A DNA stretch of 31,524 nt, taken from the NCBI GenBank assembly GCA_964517495.1, contig CAZFER010000071.1, positions 1-31,524 on the forward strand, read 5' to 3'. Position 1 is the stretch's first letter. The number at the start of each line of letters is the position of its first letter. The notes under the pieces are model-generated. The model was not told the DNA's origin. It was given only the letters and a program-made list of their open reading frames with translations, and made no database searches. Of the stretch, positions 25,543 to 31,524 are shown piece by piece. Origin of the DNA: CAZFER01 sp964517495 (GTDB lineage: Bacteria; Hinthialibacterota; Hinthialibacteria; Hinthialibacterales; Hinthialibacteraceae). Both the position numbers and the translations under genes were made by a program.

Positions 25543-26100
25543 CTATTCTTTCTTAGACATGGGCGTTAAAGCCATCTGTAGTTTTTTCAAGGCACGGTAT
25601 AACTGCAAACGGACTTGTCCCGCTGGCATGTTTAAAGCCTCCGAAATCTCTTTCGGATTTAAATCCTCCCACAAATGTAGCATCATAATCGCCCGCTGCT
25701 GAGGGGATAACAAACCAATGCATTGATCAATCTGGTTGATAAAAAAATTCTGCTCGTAGTGTTCACGTGGGTTGCGATCGGTTTCGTGGGAAGCGGCAAG
25801 TTCATCCACGTCCATTGAATGAATGTGTTCGTTCCAATTTCGTTTCCGCCGTAAAAAATCCAGGGCGGTATTGGCCGTCAAGGTTGAAATCCACGCCCGA
25901 AAATGACCCTGTAATTTAAACTGCTTGATCTTATCCACCAATTTAAGATAAACCATTTGACACACATCATGTGCGTCATCCTCATGAAGCACAATCTTAT
26001 ACGCCACATGGTATATCAAACGGCTGTAGGGCTGGATTAACGATAAGAGGGCATTTCGATCACCTGACATGGCGCATCGAATTAATTCAAATTCACTCAC
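25543..26100 (-). CDS. ECF-family RNA polymerase sigma factor
   Basis: The product has 185 residues from GTG 26100, which lies 8 bases after GGGAG; a TTG at 26103 is the alternative. Region 2 covers about 8-75 with DDAHDVCQMVYLKLVDKI and the DNA-melting helix FRAWISTLTANTALDFLRRK. Region 4 covers about 125-178 with LSPQQRAIMMLHLWEDLNPKE and the recognition helix NMPAGQVRLQLYRALKKLQ. Region 3 is missing, as in ECF factors. It heads the operon with an anti-sigma-like gene and an STN/LysM gene. It would direct RNA polymerase to its own regulon, likely including this operon; I could not identify its promoter motif. Confidence 0.93.
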   Translation of the reverse strand: MSEFELIRCAMSGDRNALLSLIQPYSRLIYHVAYKIVLHEDDAHDVCQMVYLKLVDKIKQFKLQGHFRAWISTLTANTALDFLRRKRNWNEHIHSMDVDELAASHETDRNPREHYEQNFFINQIDQCIGLLSPQQRAIMMLHLWEDLNPKEISEALNMPAGQVRLQLYRALKKLQMALTPMSKKE

Positions 26101-26241
26101 CAACCCTTCTCCCTTGATGTTTACTTAACCTTCATAATCAATAACGTTTAAATGATAACGAAAGCTAACAACCATTTATTCATTAAATTCAATCGCTTAA
26201 TATCCCCTTCTCACTTCTCACCTGAATGTTTTGTTATCTCT

Positions 26242-26271
26242 TTGACAAAAGGTTAATATTTTATCTATCTT
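26242..26271 (+). promoter_or_regulatory. Possible distal sigma70-like promoter
   Basis: Consensus TTGACA (26242-26247), an 18-bp spacer and TATCTT (26266-26271). It would give a leader of about 190 bases before the Cys-rich small protein. It is weaker than the proximal promoter in its -10 element and in spacing. Confidence 0.35.
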
Positions 26272-26349
26272 ACAAAAATTATATATTTAGTCATGTTTCA
26301 AAATGGCATAAAAAATACCTATTTAAATAAATTACCTGAAAATTCAGTG

Positions 26350-26378
26350 TTGACTCATTCTGGATACAGAGATATATT
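26350..26378 (+). promoter_or_regulatory. Sigma70-like promoter of the Cys-rich protein/etf operon
   Basis: TTGACT (26350-26355), a 17-bp spacer and TATATT (26373-26378) match the sigma70 consensus at five of six bases in each element. The predicted start of transcription is near 26385, immediately before a palindrome at 26387-26398, leaving an untranslated leader of about 80 bases before ATG 26468. Confidence 0.6.
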
Positions 26379-26386
26379 GGATATAT

Positions 26387-26398
26387 AAATAGCTATTT
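26387..26398. promoter_or_regulatory. 12-bp palindrome at the predicted transcription start
   Basis: AAATAGCTATTT is a perfect palindrome directly after the -10 element of the proximal promoter, a usual position for a repressor operator. AT-rich palindromes of this length arise by chance fairly often, so only its location makes it notable. Confidence 0.35.
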
Positions 26399-26467
26399 GA
26401 AATGCAATTTTGTGTGTTTGTCGACTGAAAACGTTTTTAAAAGCTGCATAATAAACGGAGAAAATCA

Positions 26468-26692
26468 ATGAGACGATACCTGCATTTCTGTGACTGTGGG
26501 CCACATTTTCACTGTGGGACAGTCATTATTCAACTGTTCTGCGAAGAATGTGGGGCTGAATATCTTGGTCCAGACTGTAATATCACCCAACCATTGCCTG
26601 TGGCCTTGCGCGAAAATGGCCGCATACTCTGCGTTGAATGTTTTCAGTCTATACAGGTGAAAGAAATGGCTTTTTCAAAAACAGCATACTAA
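26468..26692 (+). CDS. Small Cys-rich protein, probable zinc-binding
   Basis: The protein has 74 residues with eight cysteines: Cys8, 10, 16, 25, 28, 37, 55 and 58, plus His6, His13 and His15. The pairs CEEC (25-28) and CVEC (55-58) form a classical four-Cys zinc-ribbon or treble-clef pattern, and FCDCGPHFHC (7-16) could hold a second metal. CGGAG lies 8 bases before the ATG. It is the first gene after the sigma70-like promoter, 68 bp upstream of etfB, and is probably co-transcribed with it. A redox or metal-dependent regulator, or an accessory protein for the iron-sulfur genes downstream, would fit. No named family is recognised. Confidence 0.68.
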   Translation: MRRYLHFCDCGPHFHCGTVIIQLFCEECGAEYLGPDCNITQPLPVALRENGRILCVECFQSIQVKEMAFSKTAY

Positions 26693-26760
26693 TAAGAAAT
26701 CCTATAAGCATTTTTATGCAAAATATCAACATGGATAAACACAATTATATGAGGAAAATA

Positions 26761-27576
26761 ATGCATATCGTCGTTAGCGTCAAAATGGTACCCGATACAA
26801 CGTTGGTTGAAATCGATCCTGAAACCAATACCCTGGTGCGCGAAGGCGTACCCTTCATTACCAATCCTTTCGATACCCATGCAATCGAAGAAGCTTTAAG
26901 GCTTAAAGACCGATATGACGCCAAGGTTACCGTTATATCAATGGGGCCACCCGCCGCTGATAAAGTACTAAGAAAAGCCATTTCATTGGGAGCGGACCGG
27001 GCGGTGCTGCTTAGTGACCGTGCTTTTGGAGGTGCCGACACCCTCGCCACCAGCCGCGTGTTGGCAGAAGCTATCCAACGCATCAACAATGATGAACCTG
27101 TCGATCTCATCTTTTGTGGTATGCAAACCATTGATGGCGATACCGCCCAAGTCGGCCCGGGAATCGCCTGCCGCCTGAATTATTCCCAACTCACATTGGT
27201 AGACCAAATCCTCTTGCTCGATCAGGAAAACCGTCTCATACGAGTCAGACGAAAACTGGAAAAACACAGCGAGATCGTGGAGGCCAAACTCCCCGCGTTG
27301 ATCACCGTCATGCGCGAAATTAACACTCCCCGTTACCCCACCGTCCCCGCCCGCCTGGCAGCGGAACGAAGTTATATTGAAGTCTGGTCCAATGATGTCA
27401 TGAAATTGGACAAGAATACCATCGGCCTTCTAGGTTCCCCTACACAAGTACGAAAAATCTTCGCTCCCCAACGAGAAAAAGGTGAAGTGGTGAATGCATT
27501 TGGGAGCGAAAAAGAGAAAGTTGCTGAGATTTTCACACGTAAACTGTCCGAATGGGATATCATCAATAATCGCTAA
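26761..27576 (+). CDS. etfB: Electron transfer flavoprotein, beta subunit
   Basis: I start at ATG 26761 (271 residues, MHIVVSVKMVPDT), which has GAGG 8 bases upstream. The open frame extends back to 26638, but that part overlaps the small Cys-rich gene and is not ETF-like. The fold is the nucleotide-binding alpha/beta domain of EtfB, with GPPAADKVLRKAISLGADRA and the FAD/AMP-contacting CGMQTIDGDTAQVGPGIA. It pairs with the EtfA encoded 27 bp downstream to carry electrons from dehydrogenases, typically acyl-CoA dehydrogenases, to a membrane oxidoreductase. Whether the pair bifurcates electrons cannot be decided here. Confidence 0.95.
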   Translation: MHIVVSVKMVPDTTLVEIDPETNTLVREGVPFITNPFDTHAIEEALRLKDRYDAKVTVISMGPPAADKVLRKAISLGADRAVLLSDRAFGGADTLATSRVLAEAIQRINNDEPVDLIFCGMQTIDGDTAQVGPGIACRLNYSQLTLVDQILLLDQENRLIRVRRKLEKHSEIVEAKLPALITVMREINTPRYPTVPARLAAERSYIEVWSNDVMKLDKNTIGLLGSPTQVRKIFAPQREKGEVVNAFGSEKEKVAEIFTRKLSEWDIINNR

Positions 27577-27603
27577 ATCTGTACAACAACCGAGGGATGA
27601 ATA

Positions 27604-28932
27604 ATGGAAAAAAAGCGAATCAAAAAACCTCGAGGCAAAGCCCGATATTTAGAAGGAAAATGTATCGCCTGTGGCGCGCGCTGCCAATCCGCCTGCCCGG
27701 TGGATGCCATTGAAATGAACGATGAGGGTGAACCCATTATCCTTCTTGGTGAATGTATCGGATGCCAAAAATGCGTTAAAGTCTGTCCGGCTGAAGCCAT
27801 CGAAATGTATTACACGCCGGATGAACAAAAAATCCTCGAAGAATATAACAAATCAAAACAAGGCATCGAAGAAGTTGCTGATCCCTCTATCCGTGAATGG
27901 GAAGGGGTATGGATTTTTGTTGAACAATTCGCAGGCGAAGCCCATACCGTTTCTTGGGAACTTTTAGGCGTTGGTCGTCAATTGGCCAATGATTTGGATG
28001 TGGAATTATGCGCCTTCATCGTTGGCCATAATGTAAAACATCTGGCTGAACAAGCCTTCGGATACGGTGCAGATAAGGTCTATCTTGTGGAAGATAAAGC
28101 GCTTAGCCATTATCGCACAATCCCCTACCTGCGCGCCACGGTTAAATTGATCCAAAAATATCAACCCGAAATCGTTCTGATGGGGGCCACGGGCCTGGGC
28201 CGTGACCTTGCAGGCGCTGTGGCGACTGAACTAAAAACCGGCTTAACCGCCGATTGCACTGGCTTGACCATCAGCAAAAGCGATCGTTTGCTTGAACAAA
28301 CTCGCCCGGCATTCGGTGGCAATATCATGGCTACCATTCTCTGTGAAACCGTTCGCCCCCAAATGGCCTCTGTCCGCCCTCATGTCATGCCCAAACCGGA
28401 ATTTCATGAAGGCAGAACCGGTGAATTAATCACGGAATCCATCCATCTGGAAGAAGAAAACATAACCACCAAACTATTGGATATTATCCAAGCCCAGTCA
28501 GATAGCCGAATTAATTTGCCTGCCGCCAAAGTCATTGTCAGTGGTGGCCGCGGCATGATGGCGCCTGAGAATTTTTCCATGCTGCAAGAACTGGCCGGTT
28601 TGCTGGGGGGTGTTGTAGGTTGTTCCCGCAGTGCTGTCGATGCCGGTTGGCTTCCCCACGCTCATCAGGTGGGGCAAACCGGTAAAACCGTCAAACCAAA
28701 ACTCTACATCGCATGCGGCATATCCGGCGCCATTCAACACCTCGTCGGTATGCAAAATTCCGATTATATTATCGCGATTAACAAAGATAAAAACGCCCCC
28801 ATTTTTGACGTCGCCCATCTGGGCATTGTGGGAGACGTATTCGAGGTCTTGCCATCCGTCATTAATCAATTAAAAATCAATTCACCGTCCTACGAAAAAG
28901 ACGAAAAAGAAAACATCTTAGCCGGAGTGTAA
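27604..28932 (+). CDS. etfA: Electron transfer flavoprotein, alpha subunit with N-terminal ferredoxin domain
   Basis: Of the 442 residues, about 100 are more than a classical EtfA. Residues 15-70 form a two-cluster ferredoxin: Cys20, 23, 27, 31 (CIACGARCQSACP, with three rather than two residues between the second and third Cys) and Cys51, 54, 57, 61 (CIGCQKCVKVCP, canonical). The EtfA alpha/beta domain follows (about 98-280). The FAD domain then shows GGRGMMAPENF, GCSRSAVDAGWLP, QVGQTGKTVKP and CGISGAIQH, which hold FAD. Ferredoxin-fused EtfA is found in anaerobes and metal reducers, commonly beside a membrane Fe-S oxidoreductase as here. The fused clusters would pass electrons from FAD toward that partner. 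Confidence 0.95.
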   Translation: MEKKRIKKPRGKARYLEGKCIACGARCQSACPVDAIEMNDEGEPIILLGECIGCQKCVKVCPAEAIEMYYTPDEQKILEEYNKSKQGIEEVADPSIREWEGVWIFVEQFAGEAHTVSWELLGVGRQLANDLDVELCAFIVGHNVKHLAEQAFGYGADKVYLVEDKALSHYRTIPYLRATVKLIQKYQPEIVLMGATGLGRDLAGAVATELKTGLTADCTGLTISKSDRLLEQTRPAFGGNIMATILCETVRPQMASVRPHVMPKPEFHEGRTGELITESIHLEEENITTKLLDIIQAQSDSRINLPAAKVIVSGGRGMMAPENFSMLQELAGLLGGVVGCSRSAVDAGWLPHAHQVGQTGKTVKPKLYIACGISGAIQHLVGMQNSDYIIAINKDKNAPIFDVAHLGIVGDVFEVLPSVINQLKINSPSYEKDEKENILAGV

Positions 28933-28937
28933 AACTT

Positions 28938-30938
28938 ATGTCGATAAGCCGAATCATCTTTGCCATTATATTTTTCATCGCGATCGGCTTTTTCCTTCGC
29001 AATGTATACCTTCTTATTGCCAAATTATGTTTGGGGCGATGGGAAAACCGCTTCGACCGCCTCTTCACTCGCCTGAAGAACATGCTGCTCTATGCCTTTG
29101 GGCAGCGCCGGGTGGTTAAATCTCCCTTTGGAATAAATCACTTTATTATCTTCTGGGGATTCATGATCCTGTTGGCGCTCAACGCTGAATTCCTTATCCA
29201 AGGTTTGTTCCCCTCTTTCTCTCTTTCATTTATTGGTGATATTCCTTATGGCATATTGTTATTTATTACCGATGTCATGTCCTTGATTGTCCTGGTGGCT
29301 GTGCTGGTGGCTGTAGCGCGGCGTTTATTTTTCCGCCCTGCGCACATCGAGCCTACATTTGACGCCTTCTTTATCCTCGGAATGATTGCCGTCCTGATGA
29401 TCGCCTATTTCGGCTACCATGCTGGTGAAATCCTTTTAAACGAAACCCAATACGCTGCATGGATGCCTATTTCAAACGCCTTTACCTCCTCCCTGGCATA
29501 TATGGGTGAAAATTCAATTCACCTTGCGGAAACAACATGCTGGTGGATTCATGCCCTGGTGCTACTGTTCTTCCTCAATTACCTCCCTTATAGCAAGCAC
29601 CTCCATGTCCTGACTGCCATTCCGAACTGCTTTTTCCGCAGTTTCTCTACCGTTAATACCGTCCCAACTGTCGAATTTGAATTAGACCGCCCCCTCGGGA
29701 TTTCAAAGGTCACCCAATTCAGTTGGAAAGATTTGCTCGACTTCATGGCATGTACAGAGTGTGGCCGCTGCCAGGCGGAATGCCCAGCCACCACCACCCA
29801 AAAAGTGCTCAATCCAAAAGAGATTATCCACAAAGGAAAAGAAAACCTCTTCATAAACGGGCAACATATCCTCGCGACTCGGCCAGCGGATACATTGGCT
29901 GCCGCCCCCGAAGACATCGAACTACCGGCTTCCCTTATTAACGGATCATCGTACAGCATTTCTGAAAAAGAACTTTGGGATTGCACCACCTGTGGTTCAT
30001 GCATGGAGCAATGCCCGGTCTTCATCGAGCATGTTCCTAAAATTGTCGAAATGCGCCGCCACCTGGTGATGGAACAGGCCAAATTCCCGGAAGAACTCTT
30101 GCTTTTCTTCAATAATATTGAACAACGATCCAATCCGTGGGGAATCGCTCCTACAGACCGGGCCAAGTGGACGCAGGATATTGATGTCCCCTTTATGGAA
30201 GAAGGGAAAGAAGTCGATTTTCTTTACTTTGTCGGCTGCGCAGGGGCATTCGATTCCCGCAACCGCGAAGTGGTCACCTCATTAATTAAGATTTTCAACC
30301 ACACCGGTCTCTCTTATGCCGTTTTGGGAACAGAAGAAAAATGCTGCGGAGATTCCCTTCGCCGACTGGGTAATGAATATGTCTTCGAAATGCTGGTTAA
30401 AGATAATTTGCAATTATTTGACAAATACGGCATCAAAAAAATCGTCACCCATTGCCCGCATTGCTTCAGCACATTCAAAAACGACTACCAGCAATTCGAT
30501 GCGGAATTGGAAGTGATTCATCACACCGACCTGCTTAATCAACTCATGCAGGAAGGTAAGCTTAAAATCAACCCCCAATCCAATCAGCGCACGGTATATC
30601 ATGATTCCTGCTACCTGGGCCGCTACAACGATATTTATTCCCAACCTCGCGAACTGCTTCGCCAGGTCAATGGTGGGCAAGGCCCTCTCGAAATGAAGCG
30701 CCACGGTGAAAAAAGTTATTGCTGTGGAGCAGGCGGAGGCCGCATGTGGCTGGAAGAAACCGATGGAAAACGCATCTATCTGGAACGAACAGAAGAAGCA
30801 CTACAGTGCGATCCTTCCACCATCGCCGTGGCATGCCCCTACTGCATGACCATGTTTGAAGATGGCATCAAACAAGTGGAAAAGCATGACACAGTAAAAA
30901 TTAAAGACGTTGCGGAAATCATCGCTGATGCGTTGTAA
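28938..30938 (+). CDS. Membrane Etf:quinone oxidoreductase, NarI-like plus HdrD/CCG type (EMO-like)
   Basis: In this 666-residue protein the N-terminal half has about six membrane helices resembling NarI cytochrome b. Candidate heme ligands are His68, His161, His205 and His221 or His223. Two [4Fe-4S] motifs follow: CTECGRCQAECP (Cys272, 275, 278, 282) and CTTCGSCMEQCP (Cys349, 352, 355, 359). Two CCG domains close the protein, with EEKCCGD and HCPHC, then CCGAGGG and CPYC, as in HdrB/HdrD where they hold noncubane clusters. This architecture is that of the Etf:(methyl)menaquinone oxidoreductase of syntrophs and Geobacter. It starts 5 bp after etfA, so electrons from EtfAB probably enter the quinone pool here. 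No terminator follows clearly. Confidence 0.93.
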   Translation: MSISRIIFAIIFFIAIGFFLRNVYLLIAKLCLGRWENRFDRLFTRLKNMLLYAFGQRRVVKSPFGINHFIIFWGFMILLALNAEFLIQGLFPSFSLSFIGDIPYGILLFITDVMSLIVLVAVLVAVARRLFFRPAHIEPTFDAFFILGMIAVLMIAYFGYHAGEILLNETQYAAWMPISNAFTSSLAYMGENSIHLAETTCWWIHALVLLFFLNYLPYSKHLHVLTAIPNCFFRSFSTVNTVPTVEFELDRPLGISKVTQFSWKDLLDFMACTECGRCQAECPATTTQKVLNPKEIIHKGKENLFINGQHILATRPADTLAAAPEDIELPASLINGSSYSISEKELWDCTTCGSCMEQCPVFIEHVPKIVEMRRHLVMEQAKFPEELLLFFNNIEQRSNPWGIAPTDRAKWTQDIDVPFMEEGKEVDFLYFVGCAGAFDSRNREVVTSLIKIFNHTGLSYAVLGTEEKCCGDSLRRLGNEYVFEMLVKDNLQLFDKYGIKKIVTHCPHCFSTFKNDYQQFDAELEVIHHTDLLNQLMQEGKLKINPQSNQRTVYHDSCYLGRYNDIYSQPRELLRQVNGGQGPLEMKRHGEKSYCCGAGGGRMWLEETDGKRIYLERTEEALQCDPSTIAVACPYCMTMFEDGIKQVEKHDTVKIKDVAEIIADAL

Positions 30939-31004
30939 TTGATCTGCGCGAGACATGAGTTTCGTTACCCCAGTCTTGTTCCTGAAACCATTTGAGTAAC
31001 GTAG

Positions 31005-31352
31005 GATCATAAGATTAAAGCCATTTATCTGGATGCCGGTATTTCCAGGCAGAAGATAGAAAACTGTCCGGAATTGCAAAAGGCTTTAGATGATGTGTGC
31101 AAACACTCCAGTGTGTTAGTGGTGTATTCGCTTTCGCGCCTGGCCAGGTCAACCGCCGAAACGATACTGATTGCCGCCCGGCTTAATAAAGATAAACGCG
31201 AGGCATTCAAAAAACTGGCGACTGCTGCGCAGGATCACGCCCGTGTCGAAAAGAGGAACCTGAGCCGATTCGTGAGGACGAAGGATTCGGGGCGTTTGAG
31301 AAGCCGACACGGTATGAGGAACTCGTTTATAAAGCTCTGGCCGAGCAACTGA
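31005..31352 (+). pseudogene. Truncated serine recombinase (resolvase/invertase) fragment
   Basis: The frame opens after TAG 31002-31004 with no start codon. It reads AIYLDAGISRQKIENCPELQ, then a helix and VVYSLSRLARSTAETILIAA, the core of the resolvase N-terminal domain with the conserved arginines of SLSRLARS. The first 20-30 residues with the nucleophilic serine are missing, and similarity stops near residue 64 (about base 31196). After that the frame reads through sequence that belongs to something else up to a stop at 31352. It cannot be an active recombinase. It marks an old insertion of a mobile element next to the etf operon. Confidence 0.72.
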
Positions 31353-31402
31353 TTTCGCCTGTACGGGCTGCTCAGTTTCTTGAATGCTCGGTGAAAACCG
31401 TA
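31253..31402 (+). pseudogene. C-terminal fragment of an XRE/ImmA-IrrE-type antitoxin or metallopeptidase
   Basis: In a frame one base off from the recombinase fragment the sequence reads EDEGFGAFEKPTRYEELVYK, then ALAEQLISPVRAAQFLECSV. This matches the tail of ImmA/IrrE-family proteins encoded in toxin-antitoxin modules, where a small helix-turn-helix follows FEKPSRYEELV. No N-terminal catalytic or XRE part is present, and the frame runs into unrelated residues before TGA 31472-31474. It reads as debris of a former accessory gene. Confidence 0.5.
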
Positions 31403-31524
31403 GGTTTCTGTTCAAATGCTCCCGCTGCTCCATGTATCATCATTCTTCGCATCTCCATACCCAAGAGAAAATGACGCCAGTGTATGGAGGCGATAACATC
31501 GCTGTTTCATGCTCTTTTATTTAA

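Larger units (their letters stand above)
26101..26467. other. Divergent promoter region between ECF operon and etf operon
   Basis: About 365 bp, AT-rich. The rightward half holds two sigma70-like promoters (26242-26271 and 26350-26378) and a 12-bp palindrome at 26387-26398. The leftward half should hold the ECF operon promoter, but no convincing conserved element was recognised upstream of the sigma gene. No open frame of interest is present. Confidence 0.6.
30939..31524. other. Right-edge region of decayed mobile DNA
   Basis: There is no intact gene in these 586 bp. It holds a recombinase fragment and an antitoxin tail (listed separately), each without a proper start and in different frames. 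An 8-bp inverted repeat CTCCATAC/GTATGGAG lies near 31450-31495, too weak to call an element end. Frames on the minus strand here are shadows of these fragments. Confidence 0.65.

Noticed and set aside
26638..26760. Upstream extension of the etfB frame
   Set aside because: It overlaps the Cys-rich small gene in another frame and has no similarity to EtfB; ATG 26761 has a clear GAGG.
1..31524. tRNA, rRNA, CRISPR arrays, complete insertion sequences or an origin of replication
   Set aside because: Reading both strands showed no cloverleaf-like blocks, no regularly spaced direct repeats, no intact transposase and no DnaA-box cluster.

Overview
The window is about 31.5 kb of moderately AT-rich bacterial chromosome. 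It holds no rRNA, tRNA or CRISPR. The gene content suggests a Gram-negative, free-living heterotroph from a poorly cultivated lineage: PQQ-type beta-propeller secretory protein, GH95-like and GH20 glycosidases, ECF sigma/anti-sigma pair with a secretin-N-domain protein, hemerythrin chemoreceptor, and ferredoxin-fused ETF with a membrane Hdr-like oxidoreductase. A PVC, FCB or Hydrogenedentes/Poribacteria-like source would fit, but the phylum cannot be fixed from sequence reading alone.

Layout. (1) 1-7398, minus strand: a surface-glycan biosynthesis operon read GT2 -> GT4 -> SAM methyltransferase -> two polytopic GT-C type proteins -> NodU/CmcH-type O-carbamoyltransferase, which is cut by the left edge. 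(2) 7579-10344: a membrane-anchored protein of unknown function converging on a secreted PQQ-like beta-propeller protein, with a strong bidirectional hairpin terminator between them. (3) 10345-12904: an AT-rich regulatory region with a perfect 16-bp palindrome, a MarR regulator and a GH20 beta-N-acetylhexosaminidase. (4) 12934-14508: a chemoreceptor with a C-terminal hemerythrin domain. (5) 14816-22208: carbohydrate and sulfur genes, namely a secreted GH95-like (alpha-L-fucosidase family) enzyme, an ATP sulfurylase with its own terminator, a ThiO-type FAD oxidase, a 41-residue membrane peptide not previously called, an L-fucose/L-galactose dehydrogenase-type aldo/keto reductase, a broken small membrane-protein frame and an L-fuconolactonase-type amidohydrolase. 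(6) 22227-26100, minus strand: ECF sigma factor -> membrane anti-sigma-like protein -> 897-residue secreted protein built of secretin/STN-like N-domains around a LysM, which looks like an envelope-sensing regulatory unit. (7) 26350-30938: a good sigma70-like promoter with an adjacent palindrome, a Cys-rich 74-residue protein, EtfB, ferredoxin-EtfA and an Etf:quinone oxidoreductase of the NarI/HdrD type. (8) 30939-31524: decayed mobile DNA, with a serine-recombinase fragment lacking its nucleophile and the tail of an XRE/ImmA-type antitoxin.

How the parts may work together: the GH95-like enzyme, aldo/keto reductase and lactonase are successive steps of a non-phosphorylating L-fucose (or L-galactose) route, and GH20 would remove N-acetylhexosamines from the same kinds of glycans. 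The ETF module would carry electrons from acyl-CoA or other dehydrogenases to menaquinone. The least-described unit is the ECF/anti-sigma/STN-LysM operon; I rank it first among the findings.
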